A stretch of 64,000 bases of DNA from UBA2705 sp963977105 (GCA_963977105.1 CAXBNI010000002.1:186001-250000); one strand, 5' to 3'. Shown: positions 7,712 to 16,563, counted from the stretch's first letter. The notes: generated by a model from the letters alone, not told the origin. Translations and numbers: made by a program.

Positions 7712-8770
7712 ATGAAAAATAACGAATCACCGCTCAACATCCCTCAAATTATTAAAGCTGAAGACCACCCGAGCCCTCAATTTGGCCGTGTCGGCGTTAT
7801 CTTAATTAATTTAGGAACCCCAGATGGCACTGATTATTGGTCCATGCGCAAATATCTCTCTGAGTTTTTAAGCGATCAACGCGTCATCAACCTGCCCAAG
7901 ATTCTTTGGCAACCGCTTTTACAGGGCGTTATTCTGTCAACACGGCCATCACGCAGCGGTAAGGCTTATCAATCGATCTGGAATAATGAAAAAGACGAAT
8001 CGCCGCTAAAAACAATGACCCGCGCGCAATGTGAAAAAATTTCAGCGCGTCTAAACAAAACGCATCCAGAAATTGCCGTAACATGGGCCATGCGTTACGG
8101 TAACCCATCAATTAAAAGCGCCATTGATGAACTTAGTGCGCGCGGCTGTAGCAAAATCTTGTTTTTCGCCCTTTACCCACAATATAGCGCCACGACAACG
8201 GCATCCGTTTTTGATAAAGCGTTTGAACATTTAAAAACAATGCGCTGGCAACCTTCCATCCGCACATCAAGCCCATGGTATGATCGCAGTGATTATATTG
8301 ACGTGCTTGCCACATCGGTAAAAAACAAATTAGCGACCCTCGACAAGCCACCCGAATATATCCTGACCTCGTTTCACGGCCTACCGAAGAAGTACCTTGA
8401 AAAAGGCGACCCCTATCACTGTATGTGCGTGAAAAATGCCCGTCTTTTGCAAGAGCGCCTAAATTGGCCGAAAGATAAATTTATAACCACATTCCAATCA
8501 CGTTTTGGGCCTGCGAAGTGGTTAGAGCCCTATACAGAGCCGACCCTGATAACGCTCGCACAGAAGGGCATCAAGCGCGTCGCGATTCTTTCGCCGGCCT
8601 TTGTCTCTGATTGCATTGAAACGTTAGAGGAGCTATCGATAGAAGCCAAGAGCGCATTCATTGCGCATGGCGGCGAGGAGTTCACTTACATACCATGCCT
8701 TAATGATGATGACACGCATATCGACTTACTGACATACTATATCCACCAAGAGCTACAAGGCTGGATATAA
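7712..8770 (+). CDS. hemH: Ferrochelatase
   Basis: The protein has 352 residues and inserts Fe(II) into protoporphyrin IX, the last step of haem synthesis, usually at the inner face of the membrane. Visible motifs are VGVILINLGTPDG, the conserved MRYGNPSI, the active-site histidine region SFHGLPKKYLEKGDPYH and the glutamate-bearing SPAFVSDCIETLEEL. The N-terminal 25 residues before the conserved fold are longer than usual. The ribosome site is weak (only ACAGAAA), so the true start could differ slightly. It stands alone between two minus-strand genes. Confidence 0.95.
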   Translation: MKNNESPLNIPQIIKAEDHPSPQFGRVGVILINLGTPDGTDYWSMRKYLSEFLSDQRVINLPKILWQPLLQGVILSTRPSRSGKAYQSIWNNEKDESPLKTMTRAQCEKISARLNKTHPEIAVTWAMRYGNPSIKSAIDELSARGCSKILFFALYPQYSATTTASVFDKAFEHLKTMRWQPSIRTSSPWYDRSDYIDVLATSVKNKLATLDKPPEYILTSFHGLPKKYLEKGDPYHCMCVKNARLLQERLNWPKDKFITTFQSRFGPAKWLEPYTEPTLITLAQKGIKRVAILSPAFVSDCIETLEELSIEAKSAFIAHGGEEFTYIPCLNDDDTHIDLLTYYIHQELQGWI

Positions 8771-8792
8771 CCTTAAAGCGCTTTTATAAAAA

Positions 8793-9068
8793 CTAGCGAA
8801 TTTCAAAACGAATTTTTGTCCCGCGTGACAGGATCAGGAATTCACTTTGTGTGCTATTTTCGTGTTTATGAAAGTTCACATCAATAAACGCGGAATCTAA
8901 ACGCTCTAGATCTGCATCAGAAAACTGTGAAAAAGTGACACGCAGCTTATGAAACTCGACGGATTCTTCTGGCGCTGCTTGGTTCTTATGTTTGACGATA
9001 CGGTCATCAACTAAAATTTCATCGCCGTAAGCTGCGTTACGAATAAAGATGTTTTTTATATTGTCCAT
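8793..9068 (-). CDS. Hypothetical protein, 91 aa
   Basis: I do not recognise this small soluble protein, which begins MDNIKNIFIRNAAYGDEILV and ends SRGTKIRFEIR. It is mostly beta-prone and charged, with no signal peptide or membrane segment. The start has a very strong ribosome site (AAGGAGGGTAAA), which argues that it is expressed. It lies between hemH and the isocitrate dehydrogenase gene, beyond the latter's terminator, so it is probably transcribed on its own. Confidence 0.7.
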   Translation of the reverse strand: MDNIKNIFIRNAAYGDEILVDDRIVKHKNQAAPEESVEFHKLRVTFSQFSDADLERLDSAFIDVNFHKHENSTQSEFLILSRGTKIRFEIR

Positions 9069-9173
9069 TTTACCCTCCTTGCTTACAAAATGTGTCTTAT
9101 TTTCCTAACGACACTATGCCTATTATTGCAACGGCGCAAGAAAAACTTAACATAACATTTCTGCGCTGCACAA

Positions 9174-9206
9174 AAGAAGGGCGCAATGATAACAAGCGCC
9201 CTTCTT
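9174..9206 (-). terminator. Terminator after isocitrate dehydrogenase
   Basis: An 11-bp perfect stem AAGAAGGGCGC / GCGCCCTTCTT with an 11-base loop, ending in TTCTTTTG on the minus strand, 29 bases after the icd stop. Confidence 0.8.
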
Positions 9207-9234
9207 GTAAAAAAACATGCCATTAGCCTGCAGA

Positions 9235-10668
9235 TTACTGACCTTGCGCCAATGTGTAGCCAAGCTCTCCGTCAAACTCATAAAGGTTTTCAACTTTGAT
9301 AAACTCCAAACCGCCAGCTTTAATCGCTTGCAGCTGCGCAATAATAGTATCATGCGAGACCAAGCCCGTTTTTAAGAAACGGCAACACCAGTGATCTGAA
9401 CAAAAGGTATCAGGGTGCCCGTTCGGCCATACTTTGACACCGCGATTGGCAATAATTTGTAGTTCAAACCCATCAACAGCCTTCACCATAGATGCAAGCG
9501 CTGCAGGCGTGCCGTCATAATGGATAAATATATCTGCGCCGACAAGCTCTTTACTCTGTGTAATGCGCGGCTTTAATGGCGGAAGCTTTAAGCCTTCACT
9601 TGCGCCGCTGCCGTAATCTACAGCCGTAAACTGGCTTGGTTTTTGCCCCAAACGTGCAATCACCGCCGCAGCGAAACCTTCTGTGCCGACTTTTTCTTTG
9701 GAAAGGTCAGCGTCATAAATATCGCCGGTATGGATGCCGTCTTCCAAAGTTTTAAACCACGCATTATGTACCTTGGTCGCAACGTCACTTTGACCAATAT
9801 GGTTAAGCATTAACACAGCGCCGAGCAGCAAGCCTGACGGGTTAGCAATGCCCATGCCTGATATATCAGGCGCGGAGCCATGCACAGCTTCAAACATTGC
9901 AAAATCATCGCCAACATTACATGACCCACCGAGCCCAACAGAGCCTGTAATCTCAACCGCAACGTCAGAAATAATATCGCCATAAAGGTTTTCTGTGACA
10001 ATCACATCAAAATCATTCGGGCGCGCCGCAACGCGGGCAATGCCAATGTCGATAATATAATGATCCTGTTCAATATCAGGGTATTCAGCGCCAATTTCAT
10101 CAAAAACACGGTGAAAAAGGCCATCCGCCATTTTCATGATATTGTCTTTAATCATGCATGTGACTTTTTTACGGCCATTCGCACGGGCATACTCAAATGC
10201 ATAACGTACAATACGCTCACTACCGGGGCGCGAAATAAGTTTTAACGACTGTACAACATCCTGTGTTTGACGGTGTTCAATGCCTGCATATAAATCTTCT
10301 TCATTCTCACGAATAATCACCATATCCATCCCTGGGAAGTTTGTTTCCACATAAGGATGATAAGATACACAAGGACGTACATTCGCGTAGAGCCCCAATG
10401 ATTTACGTACAGTCACGTTCAGCGACTTAAAGCCCCCACCTTGCGGCGTTGTAATCGGTGCTTTTAAAAATACTTTTGTACGTCGTAGCGAATCCCAGCT
10501 GCTTTCTTCAATGCCGTTTTGAATGCCGCGCGTATAAACAGCTTCACCAATTTCAATCTCTTCAATATCAAGCTGCGCCCCTGCTGCGTTTAATATATCC
10601 AGCGTTGCATCCATAATTTCTGGGCCAATACCATCACCGCGGGCAACTGTAATCGGAGTCTTACTCAT
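9235..10668 (-). CDS. icd: Isocitrate dehydrogenase, long alphaproteobacterial form
   Basis: The enzyme converts isocitrate to 2-oxoglutarate in the TCA cycle. The protein has 477 residues from ATG 10668, which follows AAGGATAATATA. The isocitrate/isopropylmalate dehydrogenase core spans roughly residues 1-330: ARGDGIGPEIM, VIRENEEDLYAGIEHRQT, and the aspartate-rich metal region ENLYGDIISDVAVE. A further 140 residues follow (KELVGADIFIHYDG onward), typical of the Rickettsia-like alphaproteobacterial form. Whether NAD or NADP is used cannot be settled by eye. It has its own terminator. Confidence 0.93.
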   Translation of the reverse strand: MSKTPITVARGDGIGPEIMDATLDILNAAGAQLDIEEIEIGEAVYTRGIQNGIEESSWDSLRRTKVFLKAPITTPQGGGFKSLNVTVRKSLGLYANVRPCVSYHPYVETNFPGMDMVIIRENEEDLYAGIEHRQTQDVVQSLKLISRPGSERIVRYAFEYARANGRKKVTCMIKDNIMKMADGLFHRVFDEIGAEYPDIEQDHYIIDIGIARVAARPNDFDVIVTENLYGDIISDVAVEITGSVGLGGSCNVGDDFAMFEAVHGSAPDISGMGIANPSGLLLGAVLMLNHIGQSDVATKVHNAWFKTLEDGIHTGDIYDADLSKEKVGTEGFAAAVIARLGQKPSQFTAVDYGSGASEGLKLPPLKPRITQSKELVGADIFIHYDGTPAALASMVKAVDGFELQIIANRGVKVWPNGHPDTFCSDHWCCRFLKTGLVSHDTIIAQLQAIKAGGLEFIKVENLYEFDGELGYTLAQGQ

Positions 10669-10735
10669 TATATTATCCTTTTGAAAACGTAAATGTGGAA
10701 GGGGGCATAAGAATGTCTGCATTAATTATAAACAA

Positions 10736-10769
10736 AAACCCGCCAAGCCAAAAGGGCAAAAGCGGGTTT
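10736..10769 (-). terminator. Terminator after the MAPEG gene
   Basis: An 8-bp stem AAACCCGC / GCGGGTTT encloses a loop that itself holds GCC/GGC pairing; on the minus strand it ends in GGGTTTTTG. It lies between icd and the MAPEG gene. Confidence 0.75.
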
Positions 10770-10804
10770 GTGAAAAAAATTTAATGTTCAATGCTTCAAG
10801 GCAC

Positions 10805-11200
10805 TTACATAACGTAAGTGGCACGCACAAAACCAAAAATCAGTAGCCCCGCGCTGATGGCCAAAACCAACAACGTTAGGATTGTCCCGACAGTGCGGCC
10901 AAATGAAGTCTGACTCGTTTTTGATAGACCAAAAACATGAAGTACCCGCGCAATAAATAATGCGCTGCCAAGCCCATGCATAAGTACGAGGCTTGTTTGC
11001 TGCATTTCAACCATATATATAAGCAACAATGCTAACGGCACATATTCAATGAAATTACTATGCACGCGGATCGCTTTACTCAGCGCATGTTCCCCGCCAT
11101 CACCAATGCCAATTTTATACTTCCAGCGTAAGCGCACAATACGCAACGTCAAAAAAACAAGTAAAAGTCCCAACAGCCCTGCATAATACCCAATAATCAT
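10805..11200 (-). CDS. MAPEG-family membrane protein
   Basis: The protein has 131 residues from ATG 11200, chosen because AAGGA lies 8 bases upstream. It has four hydrophobic segments (about residues 3-20, 55-72, 75-92, 108-128) and the MAPEG signature: RxxR-type basic N-terminus followed by GEHALSKAIRVHSNFIEYVPLAL, then FIARVLHVFGL. MAPEG proteins are trimeric membrane glutathione-dependent enzymes; bacterial members like YecN have no known substrate. No functional partner is adjacent. Confidence 0.88.
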   Translation of the reverse strand: MIIGYYAGLLGLLLVFLTLRIVRLRWKYKIGIGDGGEHALSKAIRVHSNFIEYVPLALLLIYMVEMQQTSLVLMHGLGSALFIARVLHVFGLSKTSQTSFGRTVGTILTLLVLAISAGLLIFGFVRATYVM

Positions 11201-11396
11201 AACTTCATTCCTTTTTATAATTCTTGATAAGCATAAATCACACCGCACGAATAACAAAATTAAAAAAAATATGATCCAAACCAGATCTGCTGCGTATAAA
11301 GTATACATAGGTTATGTGAGGCGCTTATTTAAGGCCTCAGTCTCATAACTGTTTATTTATACATAGCTCATCTTGCTTAACAAAAAGGAGATAAAA

Positions 11397-11834
11397 ATGA
11401 CAAATGTATTAACACTCACGGCGCCATTAATGCGACGCACTGTTGGTTTTGACCGTTTTAACGAAATGTTTGATAGCCTCTTCGAGGAAAAGTCAGCAAC
11501 CCAAGACCACTACCCCCCACATAACATAGAAAAAATCGGCGCGGATGATTATCGTATCACCATTGCTGTTGCAGGCTTTAGTGAGAAGGATATTAATATT
11601 GTTTTCAACGGCGACACACTCAGCGTGACAGGTGATAGGCAGGAAAAAACACCCTCGGAGGAAACAGAAATCCTCTACCAAGGTATTGCGGCGCGGTCGT
11701 TTGATCGTAATTTCCGTTTAGCCGATCATGTGAAGGTGATTGATGCCGACCTCAAAAACGGTCTACTCACAATCTTCCTTAAACGTGAGCTACCCGAAGA
11801 AAAAAAGCCGCGCTTTATTAAAATCAAACACTGA
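11397..11834 (+). CDS. Hsp20 small heat-shock protein (IbpA-like)
   Basis: The protein has 145 residues from ATG 11397, with a strong AAGGAG site. The alpha-crystallin domain covers about residues 30-130: PPHNIEKIGADDYRITIAVAGF, the LSVTGDR strand, RSFDRNFRLADHV and GLLTIFLKRELPEEKKPR. This layout is IbpA/HspA-like. It binds unfolding proteins as an ATP-independent holdase in the cytoplasm. No obvious ROSE-type thermosensor could be recognised in the short leader by eye. Confidence 0.93.
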   Translation: MTNVLTLTAPLMRRTVGFDRFNEMFDSLFEEKSATQDHYPPHNIEKIGADDYRITIAVAGFSEKDINIVFNGDTLSVTGDRQEKTPSEETEILYQGIAARSFDRNFRLADHVKVIDADLKNGLLTIFLKRELPEEKKPRFIKIKH

Positions 11835-11909
11835 TAGGCGCGCGCTTTATCGCCTAAAACAAACCATGCTGTAGAGTTCTCTCCCTCACTCCACTTGACG
11901 CAGCATCAT

Positions 11910-11945
11910 AAAGCCCGCATCTGCAACTAGTTGATGCGGGCTTTT
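11910..11945 (+). terminator. Terminator after hsp20
   Basis: An 11-bp perfect stem AAAGCCCGCAT / ATGCGGGCTTT with a 13-base loop, ending in TTTT. Confidence 0.85.
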
Positions 11946-11971
11946 ATGTTGGGGCAGAAAAATCAAGAGCC

Positions 11972-12163
11972 TTATTGCAAATGACAGCCGCCAACCCCAT
12001 CTGCCCTAAAGCTACACTCAGGTTGCGTTGCGTCTTCAGCTTTCACGCCATCGACCCAGTCTTCAGCCAAAACGTTTTTGCCCGTACCGCTTTGTAGCGA
12101 CGGCGAAACACAGCCTGATAGCGGTAAAATAAAAAGACACAGTCCCAAAAACATATAACGCAT
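11972..12163 (-). CDS. Small lipoprotein, 63 aa
   Basis: The frame from ATG 12163, preceded by AGGAGCGAATCAA, gives a signal peptide with the lipobox LPLSGC (Cys18). The mature part is about 46 residues and acidic, ending in a CSFRADGVGGCHLQ segment with two cysteines that could form a disulfide. It should be lipidated and sent to the inner or outer membrane. I know no function. It converges with hsp20 and diverges from the small ORF at 12336. Confidence 0.75.
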   Translation of the reverse strand: MRYMFLGLCLFILPLSGCVSPSLQSGTGKNVLAEDWVDGVKAEDATQPECSFRADGVGGCHLQ

Positions 12164-12335
12164 TTGATTCGCTCCTATAAACAAAACCATCCTCACATTA
12201 GATAAATCGCATTAAAATTATTATGCCGCCAACACAATCACTTATCCATTTTCTTTGACGGTAATCTGTAATTTTTCTAACGTTCAAGTGTCGTTGCTGG
12301 TATTCAACAACACATATTTTAAAAGGAGAACACCC

Positions 12336-12434
12336 ATGAAAGATCAATTTAACCAAGAAGATAAGACATTGGACGTTCAACAAGAGATCACAATCGCGCA
12401 GCCTAAACCTGCACCGCTTGCTCTTGGTCAATAA
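12336..12434 (+). CDS. Candidate small gene, 32 aa
   Basis: The frame ATG 12336 to TAA 12434 encodes MKDQFNQEDKTLDVQQEITI and then AQPKPAPLALGQ. It has a strong ribosome site (AAAAGGAG, 7 bases before ATG), possible promoter elements TTGACG / TAACGT with 17 bases between them at 12255-12283, and its own terminator 33 bases after the stop. Together these make a compact self-contained transcription unit. The product is acidic at the front with a Pro-rich end, with no membrane segment. It could be a small protein or a peptide precursor, but no modifying enzyme is nearby. Confidence 0.55.
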   Translation: MKDQFNQEDKTLDVQQEITIAQPKPAPLALGQ

Positions 12435-12467
12435 TTAAAACTTACATTTAAAGACTTTTTATTATTG

Positions 12468-12500
12468 TGACTCCTGCTTTTCACTCAGCAGGAGTCATTT
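12468..12500 (+). terminator. Terminator after the 32-aa small gene
   Basis: An 11-bp perfect stem TGACTCCTGCT / AGCAGGAGTCA with an 8-base loop, followed by TTTTAT. Confidence 0.85.
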
Positions 12501-12510
12501 TATCCAGATA

Positions 12511-12534
12511 ACAAAAAAGGCCATCGCATGGCCT
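12511..12534 (-). terminator. Terminator after pleD
   Basis: A 7-bp stem AGGCCAT / ATGGCCT around a 3-base loop, followed on the minus strand by TTTTTTG. It faces the terminator at 12468-12500 and closes the divK-pleD unit. Confidence 0.75.
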
Positions 12535-12579
12535 CTCTTCATTTGAAATCCACTTAAACAAAATGCTCGCACAGCAACA

Positions 12580-14028
12580 CTAAACGTTTTCTGGTATTTC
12601 GCTTGATGTGTCTTCACGCTCAACGATTTCGTAATCATCAGGGTTTAGCTCACCAATATTTTCAAAGAACACACGGTTACGCCCGCCTTCCTTTGCTTTA
12701 TAAAGCTCACTATCCGCACGCTCTAACAAAGTCGGGATCGGATGGTCGCCGCCATCTATCAGTACCCCGCCCATAGACGTTGTAATCACGAGTCCACCTT
12801 CAGGCACAGAGCATTCAAACGCTTCGTCCGCCACAATGCGGCGCAATCGTTCCGCGACATAGAGTGCCTTTTCTTTTGACACATCTGGCAGTACAGCAAC
12901 AAACTCTTCGCCGCCCAAACGCGCAAGCATATCAAAGCTACGTAAATTATCTTTCAGGCGGTTGGAAAAGACTTTCAAGATTTCATCTCCAACATTATGC
13001 CCCCATGTATCATTGACGTTCTTAAACTTATCAATATCCATGTAAAGCACACATAAATTCTTGGCGCTTGTCTTGTTGTCTTCTAACAGCTTCTCCATAT
13101 GGACTTCAAAATAACGACGGTTATAAAGCCCCGTAAGCTGATCCGTCAGCGCCATATTCAGGCTCGTCTCATAGTTTGAGCGCAGACGCTCTTGGAAACG
13201 TTTACGGCGCACTTGTGTACGCGCACGCGCCAACATCTCATTTTTATCAATCGGGCGCATAATATAATCATGTGCGCCAATTTCAAGGCCATGAGCAACG
13301 CGTGGCATGTCATCTGGGGATGCAATCATAATAATCGGCACCGCGCGTGTATGTTCATTAGAACGTATATGCGAACAAAGGCGTAAGCCGTCTTCGCCGC
13401 CAAGGTTGAGTGACACTGCGATCAAGTCAAACTCACGCTCACGTGCATATTCAAGGGCTTCCATACCGCTGCGTGCTTGAATAATGATATTACTATCTAC
13501 AGCTAAAGAAGATTTGATTTTATCGACTTCAAAATCTTGATCTTCGACCAACAAAACCTGTGCGCCCTGTACGGGTTCGTTCATCACAGCGCCTGAATCA
13601 TCCATAACGCCAAGTGTATTCGCCGCATTAGAACGTACGCGCCATTCATCGATCGTCATTTTAAGACGTACGAGAGAGCGTACACGCGCCATAAGCGCTG
13701 TATCATTAATAGGTTTACTGAGGAAATCATCCGCGCCGTTTTCAAGGCCTTTAACGCGGTCTTGAACGTCTGTAAGCGCTGTCACCATAACAACAGGGAT
13801 ATGTGATGTATCAGGGTCTTCTTTAATCCGGCGGCAGACTTCAAAACCGTCCATGCCTGGCATCATCACATCAAGCAAGATAAGGTCAGGGCTGTCTTCT
13901 TTAACGCGCACCAGCGCCTCTGCACCATTTGTCGCAGTAATTACATCATAATACTCGCTGATCAGCTTTGCTTCCAACAGCTTCACATTCGGTAGAATAT
14001 CATCGACGACTAAAATACGTGCAGACAT
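12580..14028 (-). CDS. pleD: PleD-like diguanylate cyclase (REC-REC-GGDEF)
   Basis: The protein has 482 residues. The first receiver (1-120) has DDILPN and the phospho-acceptor D53 in LLDVMMPGMDG. The second (about 155-275) is an adaptor-like receiver with a Ser in place of the acceptor Asp (IAVSLNLGGEDG), as in known PleD. The GGDEF domain (about 310-460) has an intact GGEEF active site and an RSFD inhibitory I-site five residues before it. PleD makes c-di-GMP on phosphorylation and promotes the stalked-type cell programme. An AAAGGAAG site precedes ATG, and divK lies 23 bases upstream in the same operon. Confidence 0.94.
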   Translation of the reverse strand: MSARILVVDDILPNVKLLEAKLISEYYDVITATNGAEALVRVKEDSPDLILLDVMMPGMDGFEVCRRIKEDPDTSHIPVVMVTALTDVQDRVKGLENGADDFLSKPINDTALMARVRSLVRLKMTIDEWRVRSNAANTLGVMDDSGAVMNEPVQGAQVLLVEDQDFEVDKIKSSLAVDSNIIIQARSGMEALEYAREREFDLIAVSLNLGGEDGLRLCSHIRSNEHTRAVPIIMIASPDDMPRVAHGLEIGAHDYIMRPIDKNEMLARARTQVRRKRFQERLRSNYETSLNMALTDQLTGLYNRRYFEVHMEKLLEDNKTSAKNLCVLYMDIDKFKNVNDTWGHNVGDEILKVFSNRLKDNLRSFDMLARLGGEEFVAVLPDVSKEKALYVAERLRRIVADEAFECSVPEGGLVITTSMGGVLIDGGDHPIPTLLERADSELYKAKEGGRNRVFFENIGELNPDDYEIVEREDTSSEIPENV

Positions 14029-14050
14029 GACGTCTTCCTTTAATTAATTC

Positions 14051-14419
14051 TTATGCGTTTAAATGCTTGTTCACAACATCCATAAAATGCGAAACAGAAA
14101 TTGGTTTTGAGATATAATCATCGCAGCCAACCTCGCGAATTTTTTGCTCATCGCCTTTCATTGCAAAGGCAGTTACCGCGATAACCGGTATGCTTTTCAG
14201 CACATCATCAGCCTTAAGCCACTTTGTAACCTCTAAGCCAGAAACCTCAGGCAGCTGTATATCCATGATGATCAAGTCAGGCTTTTTCTCACGTGCGATA
14301 TCTAACACCTCACGGCCATCTTTTGTTTGCAACGTATTAATGTTATGCGCTTCTAACAAATCATTAAAAAGCTTCATATTCAGCTCATTGTCTTCGACAA
14401 TTAAAACAGTCTTGCTCAT
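14051..14419 (-). CDS. divK: Cell-cycle response regulator DivK
   Basis: This 122-residue single receiver begins SKTVLIVEDNELNMKLFNDLL, has the acceptor D53 in LIIMDIQLPEVSG, the switch Thr in AVTAFAMKGDE and the lysine in YISKPIS. These segments match alphaproteobacterial DivK. In Caulobacter it controls the DivL-CckA-CtrA pathway and is phosphorylated by DivJ/PleC. It is the first gene of a divK-pleD operon, the arrangement known in many alphaproteobacteria. The kinases are not in this window. Confidence 0.92.
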   Translation of the reverse strand: MSKTVLIVEDNELNMKLFNDLLEAHNINTLQTKDGREVLDIAREKKPDLIIMDIQLPEVSGLEVTKWLKADDVLKSIPVIAVTAFAMKGDEQKIREVGCDDYISKPISVSHFMDVVNKHLNA

Positions 14420-14579
14420 TTTAAAGTGTATTTCCTAAATCCATGGTCACGGTGAAGATAATGATTATCTCACAAACATTACCAAGATAGTATTGCAAAA
14501 GTGTTAAAATTTAAAGCTAATATATCAATTATTTGCTTTTTGAGCGTCCATTACACCGATATTAGACATGCAGGCTAAA

Positions 14580-15416
14580 TTATGGGCAGTGGGGGGCGTC
14601 TAGCATTGTTAATTCCAGTAATTCTTGCCCAATAATGTGGTCATGATAATCGAGTCGAATATCCCCCATCACCCCATTATCATAAAGCGTCGCGCTCATC
14701 TCATAATCAGAAGATTCCTGCGTCGCACTATCAGAGAAATATGCTATCGACACGCGCCATTTTTTCACCTTGCCCCCAAGAGCGGGAATATCTTGCTTTT
14801 TATGATACGCTCCATCTTCTTTATACGCGAAGACATAGGTCGTGACCGTTCGCGTGCCCTGCTGCTCTAAACCATCAAAAACTTCGTAGGATGTAAATGC
14901 CTTGCCAGATCGTGCTTGCTCTAAAATTTTCACGGCATGTTCACTCGGCAGCAATATATCACCTTTATATACCTCCTCGCGAACGCTCGGCTTTTTATAA
15001 TGCGCGACAAGCTGGTCATCTGATAAAGTTGCATAGCCTTTAACACTATCAAGCGGCACCCCACCCGCTTGACGGGCAATAGAAAAATCATAACGCGCAA
15101 AATCTTTTGTCTCATAAGTCGTCGTTTGCGTCGTCATCTGCCCAGGGGGCTGGCTCGTAAAATTATACTTAAAGTCAAATTGGTATGATGTCGCCCAGCC
15201 ATCACAGTCTTCTTTAAAGCCGTAATCTAACTGCCCGCTCATCGCGGCTACAGTTGAGGACGGCTTCGCCTCAAGAAGTTTCATATTATAAACCGCCTTA
15301 TAACCGCGCATGTCGTGTTTTTGCGCAAAAACCTGCGACGGAAACAAGCAAGTAAAGGCAAAAAACGTTACAGCGAGTAAATGGGGATTTGAACGTCTGT
15401 TATGAATATAGGGCAA
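14580..15416 (-). CDS. eipB: EipB-like periplasmic envelope protein (DUF1849)
   Basis: The mature part starts after a signal peptide ending PSQVFA and reads MRGYKAVYNMKLLEAKPSST, then SGQLDYGFKEDCDGWATSYQ; the C-terminus is LDAPHCP. The two cysteines (CDGW and the C-terminal one) match the disulfide of EipB, a beta-spiral periplasmic protein needed for envelope integrity in Brucella. The start is uncertain: an ATG at 15500 has no ribosome site, whereas TTG 15416 follows AAGGATAGAG and gives a signal peptide of normal length, so it is preferred. It lies downstream of the divK start and seems to be a separate unit. Confidence 0.78.
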   Translation of the reverse strand: MPYIHNRRSNPHLLAVTFFAFTCLFPSQVFAQKHDMRGYKAVYNMKLLEAKPSSTVAAMSGQLDYGFKEDCDGWATSYQFDFKYNFTSQPPGQMTTQTTTYETKDFARYDFSIARQAGGVPLDSVKGYATLSDDQLVAHYKKPSVREEVYKGDILLPSEHAVKILEQARSGKAFTSYEVFDGLEQQGTRTVTTYVFAYKEDGAYHKKQDIPALGGKVKKWRVSIAYFSDSATQESSDYEMSATLYDNGVMGDIRLDYHDHIIGQELLELTMLDAPHCP

Positions 15417-15648
15417 AATAATCTCTATCCTTATCTTTGAGCGGGCAACTTTTTCCGCCTTCAAGGCAAAAAATACTATCAAGTTCAAAAATACCGCCAT
15501 CAAAATAATATAGCAAACCCTATTTCACATTACAAAAGCCCCATAGCAAAGGGGCTGCCCCTTCTTGGCACAAACTTCGCATAGCCTTTACCAGAAGCAA
15601 GTCGTAAAAGGCGATGCGCATTTAGGTTAAACAAACGAGGGTATATAT

Positions 15649-16428
15649 ATGTTGACGCAGCCATCTGAAATCTCAGCTTATACACACAGTCACTTTGTCC
15701 CTATGGCGCATGATATAGAGACGCTACTTAATAACAAAGCAAACACCTCAAATTGGGGCGCTTTCACAACAAAAGCATTATCTATATTCCACACGATGCG
15801 AATGAATTTAAAAGAAGCACAGCAAGTTATCGCAGACCAACAAAAAGAAATTATGATCCTTGAAAAGCTTGCAGATACAGATTTTTTAACTGGTCTTGCT
15901 AACCGCAGACAGTTTGAACGCTCCTTTAACATGGAAATTGAACGCGTAAATCGAGGCAAAAGCCGCGGCGGCCTACTCGTTATGATCGACCTTGATAATT
16001 TCAAGCAGATTAACGATCAACACGGCCACCAAGCAGGTGACGAATGCTTAAAGCTTGTCGCAGATTTACTTGAAAATGAAACGCGCTCTTTGGACGTTGC
16101 GGCGCGCCTTGGCGGTGATGAATTTGTCGTTATCTTTGCGGATGCCGACGCCGATATCGCGATTGACCGCACACAAGAAATTGGTCAAAAACTCAATCAG
16201 CTTTGCCTGAATTGGAATGGCAAAAAGATAGAGATCCGCGCAAGCCTTGGCCTACGTAAATTTGCCAAAGGCGACAATGTAAAAGGTATAATGAGCGCAG
16301 CGGACGATACGCTTTATCAAGAAAAAGAGAACAACAAGAACAAACGTTTTACACCAAAGAAAATAGAAAGTTTTACACACCAGTTGTTAAAAGGGGAAAA
16401 AATTTCGGTCCTCACCCTAAACCAATAA
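15649..16428 (+). CDS. GGDEF-domain diguanylate cyclase
   Basis: The protein has 259 residues. Residues 1-75 are an unassigned helical sensor or linker part, ending in a coiled stretch (EAQQVIADQQKEIMILEKLAD). The GGDEF domain follows: DTDFLTGLANRRQFERSF, then RSLDVAARLGGDEFVVIF, with an intact active site and an RxxD inhibitory site. It should synthesise c-di-GMP in the cytoplasm. A GAGGGT site precedes the ATG. It is the second diguanylate cyclase within 3.6 kb, but on the opposite strand from pleD. Confidence 0.92.
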   Translation: MLTQPSEISAYTHSHFVPMAHDIETLLNNKANTSNWGAFTTKALSIFHTMRMNLKEAQQVIADQQKEIMILEKLADTDFLTGLANRRQFERSFNMEIERVNRGKSRGGLLVMIDLDNFKQINDQHGHQAGDECLKLVADLLENETRSLDVAARLGGDEFVVIFADADADIAIDRTQEIGQKLNQLCLNWNGKKIEIRASLGLRKFAKGDNVKGIMSAADDTLYQEKENNKNKRFTPKKIESFTHQLLKGEKISVLTLNQ

Positions 16429-16447
16429 CCCACATACCGAACAAGTT

Positions 16448-16530
16448 CACTTGCGACCTCCCTAACCCTAAACCCAAACCCTAGCAAGTGGCTCCCCTTA
16501 ACCCGGATTGTAAGAATTACAATCCGGGTT
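16448..16530. repeat. C-rich CCCTAA-type tract and 14-bp inverted repeat
   Basis: Between the GGDEF gene and the convergent gene lie two structures. Inverted CACTTGC / GCAAGTG arms (16448-16454, 16484-16490) flank a C-rich tract built from CCCTAA and AAACCC units at about 16460-16483. Then a 14-bp perfect stem (16500-16513 with 16517-16530, AACCCGGATTGTAA) has only a 3-base loop. Neither is followed by a strong T-run, though the second may still act as a bidirectional terminator. Confidence 0.7.
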
Positions 16531-16563
16531 ACTTCTGTCTGGGGTACGGCGCAAAGGACGCAG

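Noticed and set aside
12336..12434. PqqA-like or other known RiPP precursor
   Set aside because: No Glu-Tyr pair as in PqqA, no leader/core boundary that I recognise, and no radical-SAM or other modifying enzyme nearby.
16460..16483. True telomere or linear-replicon end
   Set aside because: The CCCTAA-like units are few and imperfect, genes continue on both sides, and bacterial linear ends do not use this repeat. Kept only as a low-interest motif.
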